Origin: Candidatus Pacearchaeota archaeon
GTDB lineage: Archaea; Nanobdellota; Nanobdellia; Pacearchaeales; GW2011-AR1
DNA length: 35,133 bases
Reading direction: 5' to 3'
NCBI GenBank assembly: GCA_016866995.1
Contig: VGKQ01000009.1
Coordinates: forward strand, 1-35,133
Shown piece by piece: positions 1-8,788 of this stretch; position 1 is the stretch's first letter; each line of letters opens with the position of its first letter. The notes under the pieces are model-generated. The model did no database searches. It was not told where the DNA came from and worked only from the letters and a program-made list of their open reading frames with translations. The translations under genes were made by a program, and so were the position numbers.

Positions 1-2719
1 TTGCATTTACTCTTTCTTTTATGAATTTTTCCTGCAGTTTCAATTTATTGACAAAATTTTCAGGAGCAGAAATTTCAAGCTCAATTTTATTTTCTTTCAC
101 TAAGCCTGCTTTTTTTCTTTCTGCCTGAATATTTCTTGAAATTTCTCTTGAATATCCTTCAATTTCAAGCTTTTCTGTCATCTTTGTGTCTAAAATCACC
201 TCTAAATTTTTAAGAGAATTTTTTTCCTCAATTAACCCAAATTTTACCTTTTTGACATTAATTTGTTTTTTTATTATATCCTCATATTTTTTTATTATTT
301 CAGTCTCTTTTTGTTCTTTAAACAATATCTTTGCTTCAGATAAAGGCCATTTCAACCCAATTTTTGCCTTGTCTCTTTCTGCCAATCCCAATTCAATTAT
401 TTTTAAAATATTTTCAAAATCTTTTTCTAACTTGAGGTTAATTTTTTTATTATTATATTCTGGCCAGGATGAGAGATGAACTGAGCTATCTGAAAATTCT
501 TTATGAATAACTTCTGTAATGTTTGGGGCATACGGGGCAAGCAGTCTTGAAATCTTATCCAGAATTTCACAAATAGTACTCTTAACATTTTTATCATCTC
601 TTTCTCTGATTATTTTTATATAAGTTTTTGAAAAATCATTTACAACAAAATCAATTATTGGATTAAGAGCTTTTTCTATCTGATAGCTTTCAAGATATTC
701 TGTAGATTGTTTTATCAGAGAATTCAGCCTGGAAATAATCCATTTATCCTCAATTTTTATTTTTCCGCTTTCTCTATTATTTATTTGTTTGCAATACTGG
801 AAGGCATTCCATAAAACATTAAGAAATGGGAGAACTTCCTGTTTTACAATATTTATTCCAAATCTCTTGCTTGAGCCTATGTCTGTAACGCAAAATTCCA
901 ATCTTGCAGCATCAACCCCAACTTCTCCAAGAACAGCATCTGGATTCAAAATATTGCCCTTGCTCTTGCTCATTTTCTCGCCATTTTCATCAATTATATG
1001 CCCGGCACAGATAACATTTTTATATGCAACATCATCAAAAAGCAGGACACCCAGGGCATGAAGAGTATAGAACCATCCTCGCGTCTGGTCAATTGCTTCT
1101 GCAATAAAATCATATGGAAATCTTTTCTTAAATTCCTGCTGATTTTCAAATGGATAGTGAAACTGGGCAAAACTTGAGGCTCCGGAATCATACCAGCAGT
1201 CTATCACATCTGAAACGCGTGACATTTCTTTTCCGCACTTGCATCTCAACTTGACAGAGTCAATCCAGGGCTTATGCAAGTCAATTTCTTTTTCTGAGAT
1301 TTTTTTTGCTGATTTTTTTATTAATTCTTCAATACTGCCTATAACAATCTCGTTTCCACAGCTACATCTCCATACAGGCAGAGGAGTGCCCCAGAATTTT
1401 TTTCTTGACAGCGCCCAGTCCTTGATATTTCTAAGCCACTCTCCAAATCTTCCTTCCTTAATGTGCTTTGGAATCCAATTAATTTTTTCATTTAATTCAA
1501 TTAATCTGTTTTTCTTGGCAGTAACTTTCACAAACCAGGATTTTATTGCATAATACATCAAAGGAGTATTGCATCTCCAGCAAAAAGGATAATCATGCTC
1601 GTATTTAACCACCCTGAGTAATTTGCCTTCTTCGCTTAGTCTTGCTATAATTTCCGAATCTGTATCTTTGATAAATTTTCCTGCATAATCTGGAACTTCT
1701 GAAGTAAATTTTCCTGTCTCATCTATTGGCTGGACAAAAGGAAGCCCTTCTGACTTGCATGCTTCATAGTCAACTTCGCCAAAAGCAGGAGCCATATGAA
1801 CCAAGCCAGTGCCGTCTTCTATTGTTACAAAATCTCCTGCAATTACCCGAAATGCATCTTTATCCTCAAAATATGAGAATAATGGAAGATATTTTTCTCC
1901 TATAAGCTTTTTCCCCTTGATTGTTTTGATTATTTCCGGCTTTTTAAAGAAATTATTTGCCAAATTTTTTGCAAGAATATAAATTGAATTTTTTTCTTTT
2001 ACATAAACATAATCTAATTCAGCATTTACTGCAATTGCGAGATTGCTTGGAAGTGTCCAGGGAGTTGTTGTAAAAATCAAGAAGTATTCATTCTTTTTTC
2101 CTTTTAACTGAAATTTTACAACAACAGAATCTTCCTTTACTTTTTCATATCCCTGCGCAACTTCATGGCTTGACAATGGCGTCTGGCATCTTGGGCAGAA
2201 TGGGACAACCTTATGCGCTTCATATAACAAATTTTTATCATAAAGCTGTTTCAAGCTCCACCAGACGCTTTCAATATACTTGTTCTCAAGAGTTATATAT
2301 GGATTTTCCAAGTCAATCCAGTATCCTAATTTTTCTGTTGACTTGTTCCATGCTTCAATATACTCGAAGACGCTCTTTTTGCACTCATTTATGAATTTTT
2401 CCTCTCCAAATTTTTCAATATCTTTCTTGCTGTTTAATCCAAGCTTTTTTTCAATCTGGACTTCAACAGGCAATCCATGGCAGTCCCAGCCTGCTTTTCT
2501 TGGAACATTCATTCCCTGCATGTATCTGAATTTTGTTATAATATCTTTGTAAGTTCGGACTTCGAGGTGGTGCAAGCCAGGAGGGGCGTTTGCTGTTGGA
2601 GGGCCTTCTAGAAAGCTGAATAATTTTTTTCTTTTTTTGTCATCAGAAACAGCTTTCTTGATTTCTTCTTTTTTCAGCAGTTTTGCTGCTTCTTTTTCTA
2701 TTTCTTTGAAGTTGTACAT
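1..2719 (-). CDS. ileS: Isoleucyl-tRNA synthetase (3' end outside window)
   Basis: Class I aminoacyl-tRNA synthetase charging tRNA-Ile in the cytoplasm. I translated it from the ATG at 2717-2719 (MYNFKEIEKEAAKLL...). It is open to the window edge, giving about 906 codons, so roughly the last 100 residues of a ~1000-residue enzyme are missing. Visible motifs: the HIGH-equivalent GPPTANAPPGLHH near residue 40, GWDCHGLPVE just after it, a CPRC zinc-type knuckle followed by TPLSSHEV, the CP1 editing-domain signature TTPWTLPSNLA, a second knuckle FCWRCNTPL, DCWYDSGASSFAQFHYP, and the KMSKS loop GEKMSKSKGN near residue 585 (about nt 955-980). The GWDCHGLPVE and DSGASSF wording is specific to IleRS rather than ValRS or LeuRS. 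It stands alone on the minus strand; the next gene upstream is a small hypothetical one. Confidence 0.96.
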   Translation of the reverse strand, partial: MYNFKEIEKEAAKLLKKEEIKKAVSDDKKRKKLFSFLEGPPTANAPPGLHHLEVRTYKDIITKFRYMQGMNVPRKAGWDCHGLPVEVQIEKKLGLNSKKDIEKFGEEKFINECKKSVFEYIEAWNKSTEKLGYWIDLENPYITLENKYIESVWWSLKQLYDKNLLYEAHKVVPFCPRCQTPLSSHEVAQGYEKVKEDSVVVKFQLKGKKNEYFLIFTTTPWTLPSNLAIAVNAELDYVYVKEKNSIYILAKNLANNFFKKPEIIKTIKGKKLIGEKYLPLFSYFEDKDAFRVIAGDFVTIEDGTGLVHMAPAFGEVDYEACKSEGLPFVQPIDETGKFTSEVPDYAGKFIKDTDSEIIARLSEEGKLLRVVKYEHDYPFCWRCNTPLMYYAIKSWFVKVTAKKNRLIELNEKINWIPKHIKEGRFGEWLRNIKDWALSRKKFWGTPLPVWRCSCGNEIVIGSIEELIKKSAKKISEKEIDLHKPWIDSVKLRCKCGKEMSRVSDVIDCWYDSGASSFAQFHYPFENQQEFKKRFPYDFIAEAIDQTRGWFYTLHALGVLLFDDVAYKNVICAGHIIDENGEKMSKSKGNILNPDAVLGEVGVDAARLEFCVTDIGSSKRFGINIVKQEVLPFLNVLWNAFQYCKQINNRESGKIKIEDKWIISRLNSLIKQSTEYLESYQIEKALNPIIDFVVNDFSKTYIKIIRERDDKNVKSTICEILDKISRLLAPYAPNITEVIHKEFSDSSVHLSSWPEYNNKKINLKLEKDFENILKIIELGLAERDKAKIGLKWPLSEAKILFKEQKETEIIKKYEDIIKKQINVKKVKFGLIEEKNSLKNLEVILDTKMTEKLEIEGYSREISRNIQAERKKAGLVKENKIELEISAPENFVNKLKLQEKFIKERVNA

Positions 2720-2754
2720 ATTATATTGTTGTTGTTTAGCATTTAAAAATTTGA

Positions 2755-2964
2755 CTAAAACTGCATTCTTGCTGATTGCAGCACCCATTTATATTTTTCA
2801 TGCATTTGAATATATCTTCTTGCTTTTTCACCTAATTGATTAAAATAAGCAAGAGCTTCTTTTTTTCTTCCTTCTGCAACCATTCTTCTGAAATTTTCTG
2901 CTTTTTCTTCTAAATCTCCATTTAACTCATTTCCATCAGATTGAACATTTGTAATTAAGCTCAT
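2755..2964 (-). CDS. Small charged hypothetical protein
   Basis: Sixty-nine residues, no membrane segment, no recognised domain. The sequence is rich in Glu, Lys, Arg and Ala and looks helical (EEKAENFRRMVAEGRKKEALAYF). It lies 35 nt upstream of ileS on the same strand and could be co-transcribed with it. A perfect 9-bp hairpin lies 11 nt before the ATG. Function unknown. Coding status is supported by amphipathic composition, codon use similar to neighbours and the otherwise empty region, but not by homology. Confidence 0.5.
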   Translation of the reverse strand: MSLITNVQSDGNELNGDLEEKAENFRRMVAEGRKKEALAYFNQLGEKARRYIQMHEKYKWVLQSARMQF

Positions 2965-2974
2965 AGAACCTCAT

Positions 2975-3000
2975 GCAATCTCGAAAAGAAGCGAGATTGC
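2975..3000 (-). promoter_or_regulatory. Perfect hairpin in leader of the small hypothetical gene
   Basis: The arms GCAATCTCG (2975-2983) and CGAGATTGC (2992-3000) are exact inverted complements, 9 bp with an 8-nt loop. Read on the minus strand, the hairpin ends 11 nt before the ATG at 2964. A TATA-like stretch on the same strand lies at about 3001-3016, so the hairpin would fall at the very start of the transcript. It could be a leader regulator or a protein-binding palindrome; this is inference. Confidence 0.5.
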
Positions 3001-3349
3001 TAAATAATAATTATAATTCTGGCTGAGATAATTCTAGAATTCTTGTGTTTATCTCTTGCCATCTTATTGTTCAGAAACACGAATATTTAAACCTTTCTTC
3101 TGAATTAGTTTGAACTTGATTTTATTATTATGTTTTTATTAATTATTAACTGAAACATTAATTTCTTTATTAGCTTAAATTTGATTTGTTATTATTTATT
3201 ATGATTAATTAATATTGATGAGGTTTTGAATTAATGTGACAATAATGTTTAAATGGTTTATTAATTATTTTAGTCAATTTAAAGATGATATTAAAGCTAA
3301 TTAATGCTAATTGTGGCAAGATTTAAAAAATCAAAAAATATAAACTAAT
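3001..3349. other. 349-nt AT-rich intergenic region
   Basis: No convincing gene. It separates the minus-strand ileS side from the plus-strand gene at 3350. It contains another imperfect stem (GAGATAA ... TTATCTC around 3024-3054), several TATA-like stretches, and at 3321-3330 an ATTTAAAAAA box about 25 nt before the ATG at 3350, the spacing expected for a leaderless archaeal transcript. I looked for C/D-box guide RNA signatures and found none complete. Confidence 0.5.
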
Positions 3350-3832
3350 ATGAAAAATAAAAAATTAGAAATTGCTGTTATTATACTTGTTATTATTCTG
3401 GCTATTGCCGGAATTGCGGTTTATAATTATAAGATTACTGGAAATGCTGTCAAAACAAAGCAAACAAGCCCGGCTGTTCCTATAACTTACAATAATATTG
3501 CACAAGTTCTATCTTCGAGCGATCTTGTAGGAGCTTTGCCTGAAGGAGGCTCTATTCTTCTGAGATTTTATAATTATAATTCTGGCTCGAGACAATGGGA
3601 AAAAAGCTTTATTATCAAGAAGAGAAGTGTTAAAGAAGGAATTGAAGATGCTGATATTATCTTGAGTTTGCATTCAAAATATCTTTCTGGACTTACTACT
3701 GGAAATTTCTGCTCTATGATTAATATTGCCAAGAAAAATGGGGACTTGGGATTTGAGACTTCTCTTTCAACTCTTTCTCTTGCCTGGAAATACAAGTCAA
3801 TGTACAAGTTTAGAGATTGCCTTGGATTTTAG
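3350..3832 (+). CDS. Membrane-anchored extracytoplasmic protein with ITGNAV motif, possibly SCP2-like
   Basis: A 160-residue protein with an N-terminal membrane segment at about residues 7-26, directly followed by ITGNAV (about residues 29-34), a motif I associate with exported proteins of Pacearchaeota/Woesearchaeota-type archaea. The remaining ~120 residues would be outside the membrane. The second half (DADIILSLHSKYLSGLTTG, then NGDLGFETSLSTL) has the rhythm of an SCP2 sterol-carrier fold: a D-A-D strand, an L-x-G turn, then a 'gkl...' helix. That resemblance is by eye only and no ligand can be proposed. The start is supported by a TATA box 25 nt upstream. The 3' end overlaps the convergent DUF1616-like gene by 4 nt. 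Function unknown. Confidence 0.8.
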   Translation: MKNKKLEIAVIILVIILAIAGIAVYNYKITGNAVKTKQTSPAVPITYNNIAQVLSSSDLVGALPEGGSILLRFYNYNSGSRQWEKSFIIKKRSVKEGIEDADIILSLHSKYLSGLTTGNFCSMINIAKKNGDLGFETSLSTLSLAWKYKSMYKFRDCLGF

Positions 3833-4230
3833 AAATTTTTTCTTCTCCAGTATAGAATAATTCCAGAAATAATTAATATTCCGAGAATTGTGAGAAATGA
3901 GTTGATAATATTAATCTTTATTCCAATTAAATTTAGATAGAAAACAACAAGAGGCACTATTGCTATTGACAAGGCAAAACTTAAAGCTATTCTTTCTATC
4001 CAGTCAATGCTTCGTTTTTCCTTTTCTTTTTGTTTTTCTTTATTCTCAAACTCGCAAGTTTTTGGAAAGAAGATATAGCTTATAATAAATCCAGGAAGGA
4101 ATAAGACATAAACAGAGCCAAAAACTATCCTAAAGCTTTCAAATAAGCTTAAAGATGTAAATATGCCCGTGCCCAGAGCTATAACTGCCAGAACTGCTAT
4201 AACTATAATTATTGCTTTTAAATTATTCAT
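3829..4230 (-). CDS. DUF1616-like small membrane protein
   Basis: A 133-residue protein with about four hydrophobic segments (residues ~5-26, 34-54, 80-105, 110-128). The pattern FLPGFIISYIFFPKT, a charged loop, then WIERIALSFALSIAIVPLV matches the archaeal DUF1616 family (FPG...LFP...IERiaLSfglSiaivPL) in shorter form. Role unknown; the family is often seen beside cell-surface and glycan genes in archaea (established but vague). It is the last gene of the minus-strand run and overlaps the preceding gene by 8 nt, so translational coupling is likely. Confidence 0.82.
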   Translation of the reverse strand: MNNLKAIIIVIAVLAVIALGTGIFTSLSLFESFRIVFGSVYVLFLPGFIISYIFFPKTCEFENKEKQKEKEKRSIDWIERIALSFALSIAIVPLVVFYLNLIGIKINIINSFLTILGILIISGIILYWRRKNF

Positions 4231-4609
4231 TCTCTTCTCCTTGCAAAACTAACACAGAAAGCAGGATTATAAGTATTCCTGCTATAATTGAGATAAGCCA
4301 AGAAAGCCAGCCTAATTGTTCTGTTTTAAATTTGATAATAACAAAACCAGCAATTCCAAGCAAGATTATAAATAAATAATCTTTTTTTGTTGGTTTTTCA
4401 TTTTTGATTGATTTATGCTCTGAAAAAACATCTAATATTCCTGTTAAAATAACTAAAATAAGCAAATAATTTAAGTTAAAATAAACTGAAACACTTCCTG
4501 CCCAGATTTGCTCAATCAACAGCAAAATAAGATATGCAACAAGAAGAGATTGGAAGAGATAGTTAATTATCTCTGCTGGTTTCCCTTTAATCTCAAATTT
4601 TAAAACCAT
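4223..4609 (-). CDS. Hypothetical four-helix membrane protein
   Basis: A 128-residue protein dominated by hydrophobic segments at about residues 14-35, 43-62, 78-94 and 99-121, with short charged loops. I recognise no family. It overlaps the coiled-coil gene upstream by 17 nt and the DUF1616-like gene downstream by 8 nt, so the three are very likely one translational unit. The pairing with DUF1616 suggests a role in the envelope. Confidence 0.75.
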   Translation of the reverse strand: MVLKFEIKGKPAEIINYLFQSLLVAYLILLLIEQIWAGSVSVYFNLNYLLILVILTGILDVFSEHKSIKNEKPTKKDYLFIILLGIAGFVIIKFKTEQLGWLSWLISIIAGILIILLSVLVLQGEENE

Positions 4610-6173
4610 CTTTATGAACGGTTATATTTATCCAGTCTATTGGAATTGTGTAATTTTGTGTTGCATTTCTTGATAAATGAGGAATGCTGATATATACATT
4701 TAACTTGCCATCTTTAATATATAAATCTTTCAAATCAAAACTTGTGCTTGTAGTCAGCCATTTGTCTGTTGAATTTTTGAATAATGTTTCATTATATACC
4801 TCTTTAGGCACATAACTCCAATTTGTATCATTCCTTGCTCCTATTAACATTTTTGATTTTTTAGGGAAATTGTCTTTAAACATTATTTCAGCAGTAATAT
4901 TATTTGAGCCTCTTGGAATTGGCACATCAAAATAAACCAATCCATTATTAGTTATATTTCTATAATTTATATCTACTTCTTTATTAATATCAGAAATTCT
5001 TGCTATTGGAGTTAAGTAAGATGTTTTTGCGTCTGCTTGAGAGCCAATATCATAAAAATAATTGAAATCTTTTGAAGCGAGAAAGTTTGAATAAATAACA
5101 AAACTAATAAGAACTATTGGAATAAGTATAATTAAGAATTTAATAATTTTGTATGCATTTTCTTTTGTTTTTTCCTTAACTCTTTCATCTTCAATAATTT
5201 TCTTCCGTTCTTCTGGAGCTGAAGTGTACAATCGTGTCAGCCTGCCCTTTAAAACTGAAATCTCATTTCTTAAATCTGAATTCTGCTGTTCTATTTCTTC
5301 TCTTAACTTTTTATTTTCAGCTTTTATTTCAGAAAACTCTTCATTTTGCTTTTCTGCTTCCTGCTCTGCCTGCTCTTTTAACTGCTTTATTTCCTGCTTT
5401 AATGATAGAACAAGGGGCTGCCTTGCCATTTTTTCTGTTGCTATTTCTAACTGCTCTTGTTTTTTTTCCAGCAGAGAAATTTTCTCTGAAAATTTCTCAT
5501 CTATTTTTCCTGTTTCTCTTTTAAGATATTTCCTGCTTATTAATGAGCCTTTAATCTCTCCGATTTCTTTTGCCAGTTCATTAATATCTGAAGAATAATC
5601 TTTTTGAATTGGAAATTTGATATTCTTGATTTGTTTCTGTATTTCTTTTCTTAATTCTGAAAACTTGCTATCAACTTGCTCAAAATTTTCTTTTAATTCT
5701 GAAATATCTTTTGAATAATCTATCTGGACAGGAATTTTGATGTTTTCAATTATATCTTTTAATTCTGAAATATCCTGCTTTAATTCTGAAAATTCTATAA
5801 GATTTTTTACCTGGCTTTTTTCATCGCTTTTTTTATCAAATAAAAATATCTGTTTCTTAAGATAGTTTGTTTCCTGCTTTAATTCAGAAATATATTCTGT
5901 CAAGTCTGTAATATTTTTTGCTAATTTTTCTATTTCCGGAATTTCCTCTCTTTCATGCTTTTTTTCTGCTTTTTCCTGCAATTGTTTTATCTCTTGCTTT
6001 ATGTCTTCCTGCTCTTCTTTTATTTTTTTCTGCTCTTTTCCTGTTTCTTCTGCTGTTTCTTCAAAATTCTCATTAATTTTGTCAATACTTTCCTTTATGC
6101 CAGAAATGTCTTCCCTTATTGCTTTAAAGGATTTTGCAAGTTTTTTTTCTATCTCATTGAAACTTTCTACCAT
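4593..6173 (-). CDS. Coiled-coil membrane protein with sequon-rich ectodomain
   Basis: A 526-residue protein in three parts. Residues ~1-320 are Glu/Lys-rich heptad-like coiled coil with degenerate internal repeats (SELKQDISELKDIIENIK..., SELKENFEQVDSKFSELRKE...). Residues ~342-363 form one membrane span (IIKFLIILIPIVLISFVIY). The last ~163 residues are a beta-rich domain. There is no signal peptide, so the coil is predicted inside and the C-terminal domain outside. That domain has nine N-X-S/T sequons (for example NIT, NDT, NWS, NET, NST, NAT, NYT), fitting its place next to a glycosylation gene set. It is the first gene of a three-gene overlapping run and has its own promoter-like TATA about 53 nt upstream. 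Possible roles are a scaffold or a sensor; unproven. Confidence 0.82.
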   Translation of the reverse strand: MVESFNEIEKKLAKSFKAIREDISGIKESIDKINENFEETAEETGKEQKKIKEEQEDIKQEIKQLQEKAEKKHEREEIPEIEKLAKNITDLTEYISELKQETNYLKKQIFLFDKKSDEKSQVKNLIEFSELKQDISELKDIIENIKIPVQIDYSKDISELKENFEQVDSKFSELRKEIQKQIKNIKFPIQKDYSSDINELAKEIGEIKGSLISRKYLKRETGKIDEKFSEKISLLEKKQEQLEIATEKMARQPLVLSLKQEIKQLKEQAEQEAEKQNEEFSEIKAENKKLREEIEQQNSDLRNEISVLKGRLTRLYTSAPEERKKIIEDERVKEKTKENAYKIIKFLIILIPIVLISFVIYSNFLASKDFNYFYDIGSQADAKTSYLTPIARISDINKEVDINYRNITNNGLVYFDVPIPRGSNNITAEIMFKDNFPKKSKMLIGARNDTNWSYVPKEVYNETLFKNSTDKWLTTSTSFDLKDLYIKDGKLNVYISIPHLSRNATQNYTIPIDWINITVHKDGFKI

Positions 6174-6181
6174 TATAACTC

Positions 6182-6231
6182 ATCAGAACTCTTCTTGCAG
6201 GGTTATTTTTTTGAGTATTTTAAGGTTTATA
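6182..6231 (-). promoter_or_regulatory. Promoter and 17-nt leader element (copy 1)
   Basis: On the minus strand a TTATAAAC box lies at about 6224-6231. The expected start, about 25 nt downstream, falls near 6200, where GCAAGAAGAGTTCTGAT begins (6198-6182). This is followed by 8 nt and the ATG at 6173. The same 17-mer with the same 8-nt spacing precedes the unrelated gene at 16825. Confidence 0.6.
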
Positions 6232-6238
6232 AGGCTTT

Positions 6239-7840
6239 TCAACAGGCATATTTGTAAATTGAATTATTGCCTGATAAGTAAATTTTCTCAAAGCATCCTA
6301 AATTGTCAAATTGTTTAAGATTATCCTGCTGTTTTTCCCCTATAAAAATATATAATGGCTTTTGATATTTATTCATAAATTCTTGTATCTCTGCTAAATT
6401 TTGGCTTATCCAAAATTTAATCCATTCTGCTTGGTTGTGCTGATTGTAGTCAAATAAGCCTGGAGCAATTGTCTTTCTTTCAGAATAACCTAAAACCCAT
6501 GGAGAATAATATGAGTCTGTTGCCATTATAAATGAGTTCTTGGGAGTATTTTGAAGCTGTTTTATTGCTTCTAATTCCTGGCTATTGATTAATGGTTTGG
6601 AGTTTATTGCTTCTTTGTAAGCTAAAATTCCTCCTGATAGTAATAAGATTATTAAAAGTAGTACTCCAAGCTTTCTTTTTTGTTCAATTATCAAAGAAAA
6701 TCCAAATGCAGAGAAAATTACAAGGATTAAGTCAAGATGAATAATAAACCTATTAAAGAAGAAAAACTGAAAATAAACTATTATAAGATTAATTATTGCC
6801 CATAAAACAAGAATATTAACCTGTTTTTTTCTTAGAAAATAAAATAATCCTAATAATGCAAAAGGTAAATAAAATAATGATGAGAATTGATAAGTGAAAA
6901 AATTAATGAAAGTCCCTCCTGCCTCGCCTGGCTGAATAAATCCCTGCAGCACTGGCTCAAACATTGATGTAATTGCCTGGCTGAAATTGCCAAGATAGAA
7001 TAATCCTGCAATTATAATTATTAATATTCCATAAAAAATATTATTTCTTAGTCTTTTGAAATTATACGTTTTATTTTTATAAGGAGAAATAAAAACATAA
7101 AAAAAGTATGATAAGCCAAAAATATAAAAAGTCGGACGATGAACTGCCCCGATTAATCCTGCTAAAATGATAAACAAAGATAAATGAAGCAATTTATTTG
7201 TTTTTTCATATTTTCTTAGAAAATAAACAGAAAAAAGAATAAAAATTAATGCAATTATATTTTTGTAATACATCATTGAAAATGCCTTAAACTGAATTAT
7301 TGAGAAAGTGTAAATAAACAGAGCAATTATGGCAGTTGTTGAATTAGAAAATTCTCTCACTAAAAAGTAAATTCCTATTCCAAGCAGGATACAAAATAAA
7401 ATTAAAAGCCAAGTTAAAATGAATTGAGAAGAAAAAATATAATTTAAAAAAGTTATGAGATAAAGAAATCCCGGTTCCATTCCTCCCCGCAAAATCCAGT
7501 TATCAAGATGGTGCAAGCCATGTTCAATTCCGTATTTATATATTCCTGCATCATAACCAAGAGGAATTGAATTGTTAAAATATGGAATTGCCCTAAAAAG
7601 AAAAATTAAAGATACTGTAATTATAAATAAAATAATGTGAATTTTTCTATTTAATTTAATCCCTTTGCTTTCTTTATTGGTTATGGATATTCCAAAAATT
7701 GCAAGAATTATAGCAAAAATATGCAATTGAAAAGAATATTTCCAGAATAAGCCAAGAGCTACAAGGAGAATTATAATTGAGTAAATGACAAGAAGCTGGT
7801 AAAAGCTGTTTTCTATTATTGATTTAATTTTCTGTTTCAT
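6239..7840 (-). CDS. GT-C fold membrane glycosyltransferase (PMT/ArnT-like)
   Basis: A 533-residue polytopic protein with about 11-13 predicted membrane spans. The first outer loop reads AIPYFNNSIPLGYDAGIYKYGIEHG, where GYDAGIY is the acidic-loop signature of GT-C transferases that use polyprenyl-phosphate sugars. The C-terminal ~130 residues form a soluble domain (NSQELEAIKQL...FIMATDSYYSPWVLGYSERKTI) typical of such enzymes. Likely role: moving a sugar from a lipid-phosphate donor to a surface glycan or protein outside the membrane. It overlaps the upstream gene by 4 nt (ATGA) and ends the tight part of the glycan operon. Substrate cannot be read from sequence. Confidence 0.82.
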   Translation of the reverse strand: MKQKIKSIIENSFYQLLVIYSIIILLVALGLFWKYSFQLHIFAIILAIFGISITNKESKGIKLNRKIHIILFIITVSLIFLFRAIPYFNNSIPLGYDAGIYKYGIEHGLHHLDNWILRGGMEPGFLYLITFLNYIFSSQFILTWLLILFCILLGIGIYFLVREFSNSTTAIIALFIYTFSIIQFKAFSMMYYKNIIALIFILFSVYFLRKYEKTNKLLHLSLFIILAGLIGAVHRPTFYIFGLSYFFYVFISPYKNKTYNFKRLRNNIFYGILIIIIAGLFYLGNFSQAITSMFEPVLQGFIQPGEAGGTFINFFTYQFSSLFYLPFALLGLFYFLRKKQVNILVLWAIINLIIVYFQFFFFNRFIIHLDLILVIFSAFGFSLIIEQKRKLGVLLLIILLLSGGILAYKEAINSKPLINSQELEAIKQLQNTPKNSFIMATDSYYSPWVLGYSERKTIAPGLFDYNQHNQAEWIKFWISQNLAEIQEFMNKYQKPLYIFIGEKQQDNLKQFDNLGCFEKIYLSGNNSIYKYAC

Positions 7841-8778
7841 TTTTTATTGGTATTTCTCAAAAGTATATAAGAGAAAATTGGGCCGAGTATAAATATGATA
7901 ATTAACCCAACAGCTCGACTTAAAATTGTAGCTGCTATTGCTTCTGTTAAAGAGATGCCTATTATTGCTGCTGAGAATACAAAAATTGCATCTCCTATTC
8001 CCAGATTTCCAGGGGTTATTGCTATTAAAATTGACAGGCTTCCTATTGATGAGATGAATAATGCCTTGAAGAAACTAATTTCTATGCCAAAAATATGATA
8101 AGATATTATTAAGATAATTGCCCCTAAGATAAGCTGAATTATTGCTATTATTGCAGTTGTAAAAATAACTTTTTTGTTATTTTTAATAAGATGCCAGCCA
8201 TTTATAACTTTTATAAAGCGATTGAGCCAGATATTTTTTCTTTCTTTTATTTTTGGAGAAAAAATTATAATTGCAAGGAGAAAGATAAAAACAGCAAGAA
8301 AAAGCAGGAAAATTATTAAATTAAATAAACCATAATAGAGCCAGATAAATGCCATACTTAATAATCCTGCAATTGCAGCAATAAGAAAAATTATCACATA
8401 AATTGCAGAAAGTATTGCAAGAAAGTTTATATAAGGAAATTTATGCTTTTTCTTCAAGTAGATGGCTCGTGCAGCCATCCCTCCTCTAAAAGGAGTTATC
8501 ATGTTGTAAAAGTTTGTTATTATTGCCAAGCCAAATGATTCTTTAAATTTTAGTTTTAAACCAAATGGCTTCATTAATGTGTCAAGAAGATACCCATTAA
8601 GATATAAGCTAATAAGTGTAATTATTGCTACAATAATAAGGAGCCAGATATGAGACAGAGCCACATTAAAAAGCGTTTTAAAATCTGAAATATGCTTGTA
8701 TATGTAGAAGATAAATAGTGCTATGATTGCTATTAGGATTATTGCTGAGATTAGTTGTTTTATGCTCTTTTTTTTCAT
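7837..8778 (-). CDS. AglD/YbhN-type membrane protein (LPG-synthase TM / UPF0104 family)
   Basis: A 313-residue protein with about eight hydrophobic helices. Family signatures: GGMAARAIYLKKKH near residue 100, and TPGNLGIGDAIFVFSAA near residue 255, corresponding to the PGGLGxxE/D segment of the lysylphosphatidylglycerol synthase TM region family. In archaea these proteins occur in glycan loci as possible flippases or partners of polyprenyl-phosphate sugar synthases. It starts 10 nt after the acetyltransferase and overlaps the next gene by 4 nt. Confidence 0.86.
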   Translation of the reverse strand: MKKKSIKQLISAIILIAIIALFIFYIYKHISDFKTLFNVALSHIWLLIIVAIITLISLYLNGYLLDTLMKPFGLKLKFKESFGLAIITNFYNMITPFRGGMAARAIYLKKKHKFPYINFLAILSAIYVIIFLIAAIAGLLSMAFIWLYYGLFNLIIFLLFLAVFIFLLAIIIFSPKIKERKNIWLNRFIKVINGWHLIKNNKKVIFTTAIIAIIQLILGAIILIISYHIFGIEISFFKALFISSIGSLSILIAITPGNLGIGDAIFVFSAAIIGISLTEAIAATILSRAVGLIIIFILGPIFSYILLRNTNKK

Positions 8779-8788
8779 ATTATAAATA

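Noticed and set aside
3001-3349. C/D-box guide RNA
   Set aside because: A TGATGA word is present but no matching box D at a proper distance.
5149-5598. Plus-strand frames of 149 and 96 residues
   Set aside because: They are antisense to the Glu/Lys-rich coiled-coil gene; the Ser/Phe-rich composition is the usual shadow of such a gene.
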